Source of the DNA: Polytrichum commune
Taxonomy: Eukaryota; Streptophyta; Polytrichopsida; Polytrichales; Polytrichaceae
Direction: 5' to 3'
DNA: 64,000 bases
Assembly: GCA_950295325.1 (NCBI GenBank)
Contig: OX485807.1
Span: 438,501-502,500, forward strand
The notes beneath the pieces are model-generated. The model did not search any database. It was not told where the DNA came from and was given only the letters and a program-made list of their open reading frames with translations. This document shows, in pieces, positions 32,898 through 45,839 of this stretch (within the stretch, counting starts at the first letter, position 1; each line of letters begins with the position of its first letter). Position numbers and translations under genes: made by a program.

Positions 32898-34834
32898 TGT
32901 GTGAGCCAGGATCACCCCCACCCTTAAATGCGTCGTGGTCCGGGTGAGGGATTCCCCTTCTACAAGTGTACCAATTTCTTGCAAGAGAATGTAGCCTCTA
33001 CCCCACTTCAATAATGAATTGGCGCACTTAGCACCGCCTCTTTATTACACTTAACCACAAGTGTTCACAAACACTTGGGTGGCACACCACACAAAATCAC
33101 ACTCACATCCAATCTCTATCACAAGGACTCCTACTCTAGTTGCTATTTCTTCCTGCTACATCCAACTTCAATTTCACCCATTGGTTGGTAGTGCGTGTAT
33201 TGACATCCCAGTTGAGTTGGACTTCATGGCTAAGTCCACTGATCCCCTGTCACAATGCTAATCAATGCCCCTACCCTTTGCTACATTAATCCCAAACCCC
33301 AGCTACACTGCAATGCAAAGAAAGCACAAGTCCAATCCACTCCTCATTACTTACTGCCCTGCCACTTCTATAATGGCCGGAATGTCAGCTGCCTTAGTTT
33401 CAGCCAGCTCGTTCATCCTCACAGCCTAGATGAATTTCTTCTCTGTAGCAGCCATCCCCAACAGCACACCTCCTCCACTCTCTTCTCGAACTCAGCCGGT
33501 CACTCCAAAGGCCTCCCTTGCCACCAGTCGACGTGTCAACTGCTTGTGGGCATTGTCCCCTGCTCTTTCCCTCCGAACTGACTGTAAAAATGTTGCAGCC
33601 ATTCTTAGTTCCTCTCTGCAACTCCACCTGAATCAAGCTCGTAGCTGAGCGGCACCCTACTCGTTCACCTTCCGCCGCACCTTAGTCGCTCAGTGAGCTG
33701 AGGGTCATTGGTCACCGTCGATCCCCTCGGAGGAATGTTGAGCTGCAAACCCTTGTGAGGATGCTCCTCTGTTCGGGCCGCATTGGTCGACCTTTGGCGT
33801 GTGGTGAGGAACTTGGGCCTCTAGCCGAGATTAAGCTCGGAAGGTGAGAGAACTTGGTCGTTCCGACAGCCAAAGTCTCATCCCGGTTCCGTCTTCCAAA
33901 CGAAATGGTTGCTGCCTTATCCGACATCAAAACGTGAAATCCAGTTGCAACTTCGCTGTAGCCAGGTGCCAGTAATTCCTCCCTCCCCGAATTGTGCTTT
34001 CCTCTGGTCACACTCCGAGATTGTTGCCTTCTGCCGGGATGTGGATTCCTTGCCTGGACAGTCCTCTCACGATTCCATATGATGTCGAATTCACCACTGT
34101 CCTTAATGAAGAGAAAACAAAACAGCAGAAAGGCCACTTACCCAGATCCCTCGTCCTCTGTGCTCACCGCCTGGTTGCCTCAACTGCCGGAAGCCTCTCT
34201 GGGAATTCCCGCAACAATAGAGCTCCGCCTTTATACCAGTCTCCTTCATCCTCTAACCAACGCTCCTTCCCTGGAGATTCAGTAGCCCTCGTGCAGACTC
34301 AAGCCACCTAACATTCACCCACTATCTCCTAGACTCAAAAATCCAAAACCTCTTCTACGAAGATCCTCACTTCACCGAATGAAGAGTTGTTGTCTGCGGC
34401 AGCGCTCCCGCAGCTCCAGCGACCTCCTCTAATTCACCTCCCGATTACGCTTGAGTTACTTTCCAGCTACTGCATGTAGATTCGCAGCTCAGCTCTGATG
34501 CAACACAGCTGCGATCGATCCCTCGCTTCCACAGCAACCTTCTCTTCGGGTCGCCTCCCCCGAGCTCTGCACACTGAATGAGAGAGAGCCTCTAGAACTT
34601 CCCGAGACCCCCTCTTGGATCCAGAAATCCAGCAGCCTCTCATCCTTACATGTGGCCCTTTAATTCAAAGACAACCCTCACTCTAAACCCCTTTTGCCCC
34701 TAAACAAGGATTAAGCCCTAGGTTACTTCCCTAATTCTTTTTTAGCTTTTTCACTGAATACTTCTTAGTTTTTGCACCCTTAAAACAACTCCATCTAAAC
34801 TTTGGACTTTTAATCCTTTGTGGCTTTTCAACTA
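32898..34834. mobile_element. Nested insertion in the Copia element, probably a solo LTR
   Basis: This pyrimidine-rich segment of about 1.94 kb interrupts gag and protease. It starts TGTGTGAGCC and is flanked by ACTCA at 32893-32897 and 34835-34839. If the end is instead the canonical CA at 34830, the duplication is ACTCA/ACTAA with one mismatch. No retroviral or transposase domain lies inside, and ORFs at 33061-34311 in several frames show no family. A long solo LTR fits best. Confidence 0.45.
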
Positions 34835-34839
34835 ACTCA

Positions 34840-37800
34840 AAACAAATGCAATTTCTACGATTTTGATATTCCTAAGATTAAATTCCAATGTGGGCACATA
34901 ATTGGGCTCACATCATGCTTTCGAAGCTACATCTCTTTTTGAAATGGACACGGCGAACTATATGGCAATTAGTGATGTAGTTTCGACAAAAGCTAATATA
35001 ACATTGCTTGATAATGCATCTACTCACACGATTTTTCGAAATCAAGAATTTTTCATTTTTCTAAAAAATCTATCTTGGCGCAACTATGATATCATCACAA
35101 TTGCTGGAAATTGAAATATAAGGTATCGAGAGGGCCGGATAACAATCACATTGCCTGGTGAATTCCCCTTCATATGCGAACAAGCAATGTTTGCTCCTAC
35201 CCCCCCCCCCCCCCCCGGTAGTTTGATCAACTACAAAGACCTAAGAACAAACAATGTATACATTTCTACCACGGTAGAAAAAAATGCAAAAATACTAGAG
35301 CTCCGGCAAGGCCAGCAGCGCTTTGCCATTGCTACGGTAGGAGCTAACGGCCTATATGAGATTGTTATAAGTTTTAAAACAATTGGCCAGAATTTCGCCA
35401 AACACGAAGGAAGTCCTTCCCTACACAACCGCATTCTTTAAACAAAAAAATGTCAAAGAAGGTCACACCCTATACAACCACATTTCCGAGAGAAATGATG
35501 AAGAGGTTCGCAACCTAAGGATTAGTCAGGCCTAACGGGGTGGAAGTCCCACGATGCTAAGCAACCTGCATGATGGATGTTTGCCAAATAGCATAATCAT
35601 ATTTTTGAATACCTCTGCCAAAACTGACCTTTGGCATCGAAGCCTTGGCCATCCCGGTACTACTATCCTGAGAAGGATGCTACCCTTACTCATTGGCTAT
35701 AATCTTAGCACTACAGATGCTAAAAAGGCTATGGATTGTGAAGCATATATTCATGGTAAAATGATCAAACGTCCAGTTATGTGGCAACTACCTACAGAAC
35801 TTCCCCCTTCATTACACCGACTACACGAAGATATATGTGGACCCATGAACCCTCCTTGGGACAATATAGATATTTCTTTGTCATTGTGAACGCATTAGGT
35901 AGTCATTATGAAGTATCAGTTTTTACTACCCGAAATTTGGCCTTCCCGAAATTTTTAGCTATTTTGATCCGATACAGAACTCACTTCCCATATTACCCAA
36001 TCAAATACCTCCGAATGGACAACGCTATGGAATCTAGGTCCCACACCTTCGAAGACTACTATGTAGCTACCAGGATCACGTTAACCTACTTTGTTCCATA
36101 CGTACATTCCTTGAATGGCCTAGTTGAAGCCTTTATCAAGAAAATTCAACTCACTTTTAGTTCTTCATGCAAATATGCCCTCCATCATGTGAAGGCATAC
36201 AGTCCTTCATACTGCATCTCTTCTTCGATTATGGCCCACCCTTCTAAACACACACACCGCATCTAAATTGATATCTAGCCCACCGTCAAATATATCACAC
36301 CTTTGTATATTCGGCTGCCAGGTTTGGACACATGTAGTCAAACCTAATCAAAATACTGTCAATCCTCACCAATGACAAGGCATATACTTAGAATACGATT
36401 CACCCAGTATCAACATGGACTAGTATCTACATCCCTCCCTAAACCCCCAATCGGATGTAAACTGATTTTTATGAAGAAGAGAAACCAACATGAGATTGTT
36501 ATCAAATATAAAGTTCGACTTGTTGCACAGGGGTTTTCCCAACGACCATGTACCGACTTCAACCAGACATACTCTCCTGTAATGGACACCACATCTTTCC
36601 GTTACCTACTGGCCCTGGTTGTACACCTAACTCTAGACATCTACCTACTGGGCCTCATTACAACAGACCTTTATGGCACCCTGGATACTGAATTTTATAT
36701 CACCTTACCTCTTGATATCATCTCGGCCATCCCCTCAACCAAACCGCGAAAATATAGTGGCCTCAAAATACTCAAAGCCTTGTATGGACTTAAACAGGTT
36801 GGCCCAATGTGGTACCACCACCTTAAAAAACTTTCTGATTTTCAAGGGATCCACCCACAATATAGCTCTTTCATGCATATTCACATTATGCAACTAAACA
36901 TGTTTCGTCATTGTCGCAATTTATGTCGATGATCTGAACCTTATCGGGACAAGCCCTACATGTGAGCACATGGAACAAAAACTAATCGCCATGTTTGACA
37001 TGAAGCTCCTAGGCAAAACTACTTTTTGCCTTAGCCTACATATTCATCATCTAGATGATGGCAGTTTGATACTCCACCAAGAAGCTTACACAAAGAAACT
37101 CTTAAGGACATTTCGGATGCATTAGGCCCATCCCCTCTCAGCTCTAATGATTGGCAAGAACTGAACGCTTGATGATCTGTACTGACCCTTCAAAGAGAAA
37201 GAGGAGGTGATAGACAGATCAAACTACCTCACAGCAGTCGATACATTAATCTATCTAACTACTCATACTAGACATGACATTGCATTTGCTACAAGCATAT
37301 TAGCGACACATAGCCAGAAACCTACAGCAAGGCATTGGAACATAGTGAAACATCTCATGTGGTACCTGAGAGGAACTGAAGATTTGGGACTCCATTTTAG
37401 AAAATAAGATATAACAGAGATTATAAGATATGCTGATTCAGGTTCCAAAACAAATGAAACTTCCAGGAAATCTCAAACAGGTTACATATTCCTTAAGAAT
37501 GGAACACCCATTTCATGGAAATCAGTTAAGCAAACTGTAACAACAATTTCCACTAATCACACTAAATTGTTGGCCCTTCATGAAGCCTCAAGAGAAGTTG
37601 TATGGTTGAGGACGATGGAGAAAGCATTGGCCGAACAGTGCAAGATTGAGTTGGGATCTAGACCGACCATCATCTACAAGAATAATGATGTTTGCACCAA
37701 CCAGATGACATCAGGATTCATCAAAGCAGATGGAATTAAGCATATCAGTCCTCACATTTTCAGTTATACTCAGGATTTAACCGAATTTGGTCAAATAAAT

Positions 37801-37926
37801 GTTAGTAAAATTGAATCAACACATAATATTACGGATATGTTAACAAAGGCATTACCTGCATACAAACATAAGACTTTAGTATATGATGTTGGCATGAGAT
37901 CCCTACATGAACTAATCGCTACTTAA
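34840..37926 (+). pseudogene. Copia pol remnant (protease, integrase, reverse transcriptase, RNase H)
   Basis: Pieces in changing frames are recognisable. Protease: TLLDNASTHTIF (about 35007). GAG-pre-integrase: LWHRSLGHPGTTILRRM (about 35625). Integrase core: the YRYFFVIVNALGSHYE and YLRMDNAMESR regions. RT: YKVRLVAQGFSQRPCTDF and the IYVDDLNLIG active-site region (about 36917). RNase H: the YADSGSKTNETSRKSQTG to MLTKALP region ending at 37926. A C-run at 35202-35217 and many stops show it is dead. Confidence 0.88.
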
Positions 37927-38015
37927 GAATTATACTCTTTTCTTCATCAAGATTTTTCCCAATGGGTTTTTACTGATGTAAGTTTTTAATGAGGTAATCC
38001 TAGGTCAAGGAGGAG

Positions 38016-38274
38016 TGCTAGGAGAACGACCCTAGACTACCTCATAGGTTCTAGGTGTAGATTAATTATAGAAGGTCCAGGGTTAGACGATTGATTAAGA
38101 CTAGCCGCCGCCTAGATTAGCTGGAATAGTGTCAGAGGATAGAATGATAGATTTTATTCATAAACAACAGTATGTTTACATACTTATATAAATGCAACCC
38201 ATATCCTCGTATGGGCATGAGCGTCTTCTATCTTTATCATGTCTAACTCTCATTCTACCTCTCTGCTCTCAACC
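38016..38274 (+). repeat. Copia 3' LTR
   Basis: Begins TGCTAGGAG and ends CTCTCAACC; same length as the 5' LTR. The GGAAT repeat follows directly. Confidence 0.9.
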
Positions 38275-38279
38275 GGAAT

Positions 38280-41014
38280 GTCCGAATACAACCCCATTAG
38301 AGATAAGTTTTCATCACTATTTGAGAATGTAGTTTTAAGAGCCTCAAGTCTTTCTTCCAAATATATCAACAAGTTAATATTAGCCTTTATCTCACAAAGG
38401 CTACTACACTCCGCCACTCTAAAGAATTAACTAGTTTGAAAGCATCATGATGTACTTTCAGTTCTATAAGCCATTTTGGCTTCCTGGACTTTTAAATCCA
38501 TTTCATTTCATTGTATAACATAATCATCCAAATATTTCACAAAGAATGACAAATAATGTTGGATTAACATTTAGTGTTGGTGACACTACATTGCAATTTA
38601 CATTTAGTATTGACCAAGACAATTAGAATTGGTGACACTAAATATCATATTTAATGAACTTCATGGATGACAAAAGTTTAGACCCCTTTCACATGGAAAT
38701 GTATGTTGATTTTTGAATCAAATCTACTCTTGATACTTAGCCATGCATTTTAATATTTAATTTTACTACACTATACGTATGATTTAGTGTGGCCACACTA
38801 TTCAACACTGACCCATGTAAATGATGATACAACCACTGGATGTCAACTAAATAAGATGGCATGGAACACTTGTTGATGCAAGACAAGTCATAGAAGCCAC
38901 TCTAAGTTTAACTCCTAAAACTTTCCCTCCAAGTTTAAAGTGCCTCAACAAAGAAAGATCTATTTCTACAATTTGGGTAGCTCAATATTTATATCTTGAA
39001 TCATATTCAACCTTGCGGAATGGTAGGCCCAATAGCAATCAATGGACCAAAACAATTACAACCGTCCACATGTTCTTACATGGAATATTATAATATAAAT
39101 GTGAAAGGTAGTAGGGAGCAAGGCAATAGTGGTAGAAGATTTGCAAGCTTTATTGGAAGAAATAGATGATGGGATGAATGAATTTTGGGATGAAACCTCT
39201 TCTAGATAAAATATATATACATATGAGTAACTTTGTAGACTTTTGAGTTCTAGATTGCAACACCATGTGTTTTTATTTAATGGGTTTGTTTTACATTCCC
39301 ACCCACGATGGCCACACCATCCATGATTAGTGGTTGATCATTACTGTTGGCATATTTCATCCATCCCAATGGTGGGTGTGTTAGAACCATAAAATTAAAA
39401 ACCACTCCAAATTTCAAAGATATTTGACTTCTATGATAACATAATCCTGCATTCCAAGAATTTGTCAAAGGTAGCCTCAAAGGCAATAATGCCCCAATAA
39501 TATTAAAAAAATCCACCTTTTAAAAATTCTACATGTCCCTCATCAACTCCAAATGGAACAATTCTAAGTGCGTTGGATAGATATGCTCAGATCCCCTCAT
39601 TAAACCTAGACATTCATTCTATTTGGACTTGGTGAGACCTCCCTTTCGCTTAAAGAACAACAAAAGTGTGGTCACATTGGCTTCTTGGGGATTTAAGGGT
39701 TTATTGACATGGCACATCAACTTCAATGCCACTAAAAAAAATTAGATATCGTGTAAGGTAGATGTGCTTAATTGGATCATGAACACCTATATCTAAGTAG
39801 TATATGATTGGGTACCAAAAATACACTTGCTAACAATAGATTGGACTGCATGCTCAAAATGTGATTACCATTCTAAACTCGATAATAGACTTCACTTTAG
39901 GGAACATATATAATCAATGAATGGACACTAGAATCTTCACTTTGATAATGAATAGGATATTCACATGAGCTCCAAAAACTGCAAGGAAAGTGGCTACAAC
40001 CTCGGTTAAGATTTGCTAACCATCTCGTACTCATTCTCACATCTACAGTCTATCCTCATTAATAAGACATTCGTTTATACGACACCTTCAATATTACAAC
40101 ACATTTCTGCAAGACCAAACTTTTTAGTTCAAAACTCCCTCCTTTGTGCAGTTACGGCACTCGATAATGTGACATTTAGAATCTCCGTTTTGTCATATTA
40201 AAGAGGTGGTTTAATGCTAAAACTCCTTTCATCTATGTTATGTACATCAATACATCCATTTTCACTTGGGAACTACTTGGGAACTTCGCTTATCATTGGG
40301 AACTTAGTGATAATAAGGGTTACTAGAGTAGAATGGACATGGACGATGTTGCTCCACCTACAGTCTAGCTTAGTGATGCTAAATGTCATGCATAATTGTT
40401 GTCTAGTTTCTTATTAATGACCTCATTATATTTTGGTGTTAGTGACATTATTAGTTTTCAAAGGTTAGTGGGGAATTTAGATAAGACGACAATTGCTTAC
40501 TTAGATAGGCAACACTAGAGATCTTTGGACTCCTATTTCAAGAGTTCTTGAGAATATTTGTATTTGTTTGAAGTTATAAGTTATTGTTTCATACCATCTA
40601 TAATGCTTAAACTCGTTGTATATACATTTAAAGCTCATGTTACTTATGTTGTCATATTCCCTCGATAATACAACAACTTTACACCAGTTGTCATATTAAT
40701 GAGAAGACGATACCTCGATAATACTTTTTTTTTGTGTTTCCCAAACGTGTCATACTTAAGAGGAAGAACAGTAGTGGGAAAAGGTAACCATTTAAGACCC
40801 ATCTACCCAATGTTCAAGATTGAGGTTTTTAATGCCCTTTAAAATGTACCTCTCTAGAAACAACCCTTCAAAACGCAACCCCTAATTGAAAATGAAGTTG
40901 TCACTTGAAGTCCTCAATATAATATGCTCGTCAAGCATTGTTCATACGAAAATTGATCAATCAATGTTAGTTGCCCAGTTAACATTGGCTTCTGAAATGA
41001 AAAAAAATGCATGA
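38280..41014. other. AT-rich spacer with repeat fragments
   Basis: No gene was seen. 38560-38670 is a copy of the inverted-repeat family near 45420-45830 (TTTAGTATTGA, GGTGACACTAAATA). A stretch at 38483-38510 has the TTTCATTTCATT motif. ORFs of 60-80 codons at 39277, 40013 and 40214 have no family signature. Confidence 0.4.
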
Positions 41015-41091
41015 CACCGTTGCTGGGGATTGAACCTGGGTCACCCGCGTGATAGGCGGGAATGCTTACCATTATACACTACCACAACGAC
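41015..41091 (-). tRNA. tRNA-Asp-like sequence, probable pseudogene
   Basis: The minus strand folds as a tRNA: acceptor GTCGTTG with CAACGGT, anticodon stem CCCGC/GCGGG around CTATCAC, and a T arm of plant tRNA-Asp type. It matches plant tRNA-Asp closely, but the anticodon is ATC instead of GTC. The D arm carries about five extra bases (GTAGTGTATAATGG where GTATAGTGG is usual), and the T-arm CCGGG/CCCGG is altered to CCAGG/CCCAG. No 3' T-run terminator was sought beyond a few bases. It is probably inactive. Confidence 0.7.
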
Positions 41092-44000
41092 ACGTGTTAA
41101 ACCTTGACAATTGATCAGAACCACCGCTTCACACAATATTTTAAATTGAAGTCTTCAATGCCCACAAATTCCAAAATGAAGCTAAATTGAATATATATAT
41201 ATATCCTTTTGATAAATTTAGTGATGTTTCAATTAAGCATATTAAACAACTACAACATCGGTCATTTGAGTTTATTTTGTCTTTAAGAGTGTTGATGTGG
41301 ATCTGGTTTTGTGACTATACCTTGAGAACAAGTTTACAAACAACCAATCCTTTTGATTGTGTTAACAATGTTAGTATATACAAGAAAGTGGCAAATAGAG
41401 CTATGATTTGAGCACTTTGTGTACTTGTTGAACAATTCATCTCCAAAGGTTTTCCTTAAATTATCCAAATGAACGGTTGTAGCTTGAACAATTGCCATTG
41501 GTGTTACTTGTTGACTTGTAAACGACTCTAATTGTCCTCAAAGTAAGGTAAGTGAGTTCACCAACATTGGTCTTACCTTCAAAAAGGTAAGTGCACTGTG
41601 CAACTTCTAAATCATAGGGATGTACCAGTTTAGTTGTGCTTTGATGGTGGGTTGAGGATTGGTTACGTTGATATCATTAGCTAGTACATTTTCCACAATG
41701 TCTAGATGTTTATTGAACTATTGAATTTGGTTCTTCGAGTGTGGTTTTTCAAAATAGAATTGGGTTAAGATCGAAAGGAGAACTAGACTCAACCTTGACA
41801 CACTAGATGCTTTAATGAGGATCAGTCTAAATGGGCGTGGAGTTGAATTCATGGATTGGAATGGCATTTTTGAATCTTAGAAAATTGCCACAAGAACCAA
41901 CAAGTGTAGGGCATTGTCACTACAATAAGTGGAGTTAGATCGTTGATTCTTAGTTCTTCACATTACACTGGAAACATGTACCATATAATTCGTGCACAAA
42001 TTTAATATAAAATTTGTATTTCATTTCTACATTCTTGGATTGACATGTTGGATTTGAATCAACCTTTCAACTGAAGGTCTGAAATTTGAGAGCCTTTCAA
42101 AATGAAACTCATATGAGGGCTTCAATCTTGGACACTGCATCTACCTTAGTGGAATGATTAGGATATTCCCCAAAAGGCGGTGGAGGTTGGGCTCCGACGC
42201 CAATGTCAGGACTCAGGAGCTTCAATTAAGAGACGCGCCCACAAATGGTACAGTACGACTTATTGAGTCTCTGGGCCTGAAAGGGCCGGGGGGTGCCTTT
42301 TGTTGTTTAAACTTGAGCCACTGTTGGGGGCCGGGACTGAATTACTTGTGAGCCACACCACACACGTTGACCTAGCGTCCGTCTCATCGTGGAATTATTG
42401 CTCAAGGGCCGCGTCTCAATTCTAATCCCGGTGTAAGTTAAGTTAGGCCGACAATGCATGGGCGGTGTTGGGCCGGGGCAGCTCAACGTCACCGTTAATA
42501 TATAGCATTCTCACACTAGGGCCAACGATTGGGATCCCAACAATAAGAGGGTTTCCCATCTTGCTAGGAGTTTTTGTCTTGTATGTAGTGAAGTGGATGT
42601 GTAAAACTGTAGGTTGTTTATATTTAGTGAGGTTGTTGTGATTAGGATCAAAAAATCCTTATGGATAGCAGTGAATTTCGGAAAGAAATAAACTTTCCCT
42701 ACCAAGAGGGGTTGCTCTTCATGCTAGGCAGCAATGATGGGCCCTAGTGTGGGCATGGCATAAGTCGGCGTAACCTTTTTCCCCCGGAGATGTCCCTCTC
42801 AAAAAGAGACGCCACCGTGGAGTTGTTTCATGTCTTCATCCGTGTGCGTGTGCGTGTGCGTGTGCGTGCGTGTGTGTGTGGGGGGGGGGGGCACTTGGCA
42901 TGGAGATTATTGAATGTTTCAAGAATGAGGTGCAAGTCTTGTTCAATTTTGTTTTGATTTGAAGGAGAATGATGCTCCAAAGTTTCCTGAAGCTCGTAGA
43001 AGGTCACTAAGTTTTGAAGAAGGAAGCAAATTTTCATATTTGGGGATGTTGTCCTTTGTAAGGATCGATCATCTTGAGTAGTGTGGGCAGTGCATTCAAG
43101 CTCATTGCGAGAGATACTCATCATCCAATCAATGAACAATGACCACCTTCAATATAAGCATATGAACTCCAAATTTGGGAATTCAAAACCCCACAATATG
43201 TACCCTAAACATATAACATATATTATTTTTAGTTAAACTCCCTCAGCCGAATCACTAATTGCCCCAACTTGAGAACTTCAAATTGCAATTGTTGGATTTT
43301 CTCGGATTCTGATGAATCATAAAATATGTTGATGATAGTGGGTTGAATTGTCCTCGACATAGAGGGTGGTGTGAAAGTTCAAGTTCATTGGAACGCACCC
43401 CACAACAATAAAGGATTAAGTTGCGCCTCCGGCTCTTTACAAATTCTCTTGTCTCTTTTGAAGCGCTCAAGCGTCAAAGGGTTGACTAGGTCAATACAAC
43501 TTAGTGTGGCTTTCCCGAGATCAAAAAGGGTCAAAGGATAAGCTTAGCATCAACTTGGAATTATTAGAGGAGCTAAAATTGAGCTTACTCAACCCATGTG
43601 TTGGAAATGTTTGTTTTCTATTCCGATTGCAAACGTAGGTTTGAAGCATTACAAAACCGCCGTCTTGGATCAGAGTTGCAAAAGAACGAGGGGCCAATGT
43701 TAGGCACATGTCAAGGCCAAAAAGCTTACCTTGGCTTACCAAACTAGTTTCAAAACCGGCGTTTTCAAATGTGTGTGGCATCCACACAAGTTATTTGTAT
43801 AGACATGAACACCAATTCTATTTGAAGCAAACATGAATAAAGATCCAAATTGTACCTCATGACATATGGAACTCTGTTAGGTATTTTAGGAACAAAAACA
43901 ATTACTCCTACAAAAAAGAAGAAGAAGAAGGAGTTCTAAGTGCACTTGGATGTACATCCTTAAACCTTTAATGCATGGGTGACTACAAAGTGGTTGAATT

Positions 44001-45319
44001 CATGTCAAAGGCCCAAATCATCAATTTCCAAACCTCTATTGGAGATACATCTCTCACAAGATGATCAAGTTATGTTATGATACATCTTTGGACCGTTGGG
44101 ATTGAGCAAAATACCTAATTTACAAATTCTACATTGTTGAGAAAATGGAATTTTAAGTGTCCAAAATGCAAACTGAATTCTAGGGATGCTTCAATCATGT
44201 GCCTCTTGTAACTTTTCTTTTGCAACTTCTTACCTACTAACAAATACATACTTTCTTTTCCCCTAAATGAAAATTTAGATGAACTTTTATTCTTACAATA
44301 CGCTTACTTTCAATTTTATCTCTTTAACATGCAAAGAATCAATACTATTCTAATATGGTCCAATCATGTTGAATTTTTTGTTACAACTTCAATATACATT
44401 TAACACACTTATGCAGGGTATTGCTTTAGAGTTTGTGCTCCTTCGCGTAAACAAAAATTTGTATTTGCAATGCTTTGACTTTTTGGAAATAGGCCCATAC
44501 ACTTAAGGGTTAAGCCTTGGGGTTTCCCAAACTCTAAAATCAATTTCATTTCATTTCCATGCTTCTTGTATGAGCATAACATTATTCAAATTCATAACAA
44601 TGTTATGTGGGACTGACAATATTCCACAAAATAATCCTAGACTGGAATAATGTTATAAGGTTATTGATTAGTGTTTTTTTTGGGATGTCAACACCCTACA
44701 CATGTAGATGCTCACTCCACAAAAATGGTAGGTTGTGGGGATTTGAACCTAGCTCCTGAAGCTCGGGAGAGTTACCCCTTAGAGGTCTCTTCACCCCCCC
44801 CCCCCAAACCCCCTAAGTTCACTGAGCTATATTGTGGGGATTGCTAAATTGACCCATGTAGTTTGTTAAAACGACCACAAAGATGCATCACGTGGTCACA
44901 TGACTTGTCAAAGTTTAATGTTCTATTGCACACATAGATAGGAGCAAAGCATCAACTCTTGTTCCTTTATTCTAAAATTTTAACTTACAAATAGAATTGT
45001 TCAAATTTTGTTAGGTCATGTGACCGAGTGACACGTCTCTATGATTGGTTTAACTAGTGTGGGGTTGATTAAACAATCCCCATATTGTATTTAGTGTCAT
45101 ATAGTATGTTATGCCACTACGGTTATTATTCTAATGAAACTTCCTATAATCAAGTATACAAGTAGTGTCATCCCAACTTACTTGAAGTTCATCCAAATGC
45201 CGACTTTTAAAGCAAAGTTTGGTATATTCTGCATCCTATCATTTATGTACTGAAATATTGTCATGGAGGATCAAAATTTGGATGAAGAACCACTTAGTAA
45301 GTGAGAATAATTGCAACAC
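41092..45319. other. Gene-poor spacer
   Basis: No gene is supported. It holds an AT-microsatellite at about 41190-41206, a GTGCGT microsatellite with a G-run at 42839-42891, and a C-run at 44795-44806. A fragment at 43690-43790 (TTAGGCACATGTCAAGGCC, CAAAACCGGCGTTTT) belongs to the 61100 fold-back family. A TTAA-bounded end near 44494-44513 resembles the piggyBac-like element. Scattered 60-100 codon ORFs show no family. Confidence 0.45.
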
Positions 45320-45420
45320 TTAAAATCTATAATATCCTATCTTCTTCTTTTTTAACAAGGATTGACATATAGTGTTAGGTTTACATTTAGTGTTGGTGAC
45401 ACTACACGGGCGATTTATGA

Positions 45421-45830
45421 TTAGTATTGAGCAAGACAAATAGAAATGGTGACACAAAAGACAATATATTGGTGTAGTGGTTGAGGCCGCAATGGGAGGT
45501 GCAGCGGGGAACTCCTTTGCAAACGTTGGTATCCCAATGGGACCCTTGTTGCACCCCCACCATAGTCCCACTAAATAAATAATGGATGTGAAAGTGGGGG
45601 TTTCATCCACATGAAAGCTAGGCATGCTCAACAAAGCATTACTAAGATCTTGATGTATGTTCCATGGGCCTCTCAAACTAATGAACACCGTATGTCGTTC
45701 CTTTGCAATAAGCCAAGAAGACTCACGACAAAACACCATGTTAATTTATAATCACTTGAGAAGTACACTAAATACATGATATTTAGTGTCACCAATCCTA
45801 ATTTTCTCGCTCAATACTAATAATATTATA
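45421..45830. mobile_element. Inverted-repeat element enclosing an ORF
   Basis: Left arm 45421-45467 (TTAGTATTGAGCAAGACAAA, GGTGACAC) is complementary to 45778-45830 (GTGTCACCAATCCTAATTTT, CTCAATACTAA). The spacer carries a minus-strand ORF. A related copy without the ORF lies at 38560-38670, so the ORF segment may be captured sequence. Confidence 0.5.
45464..45739 (-). CDS. Hypothetical ORF inside an inverted-repeat element
   Basis: The ORF starts at ATG 45739 (MVFCRESSWLIAKERHTVF...) and stays open past the left arm to 45320. The part between the arms, ISLRGPWNIHQDLSNALLSM then LVGLWWGCNKGPIGIP, looks like real protein sequence rather than random AT-rich translation. I do not recognise it. 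It could be a gene fragment captured by the element. Confidence 0.3.
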
Positions 45831-45839
45831 TCATCAATT

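Larger units (their letters stand above)
31082..38279 (+). mobile_element. Ty1/Copia LTR retrotransposon, degenerate
   Basis: The element spans LTRs 31087-31345 and 38016-38274, each 259 bp, with a GGAAT target duplication at 31082-31086 and 38275-38279. Internal order is gag, then protease, integrase, reverse transcriptase and RNase H, the Copia order. Frameshifts and stops break every domain. By my count about 35 of 259 LTR positions differ, so it is an old insertion. A purine-rich tract (AAGGAGGAG) precedes the 3' LTR. Confidence 0.92.

Noticed and set aside
33061-34311. Overlapping ORFs of 66-141 codons in the Copia interior
   Set aside because: Open frames in several phases of a pyrimidine-rich segment, no domain, and the segment is better explained as a nested LTR.
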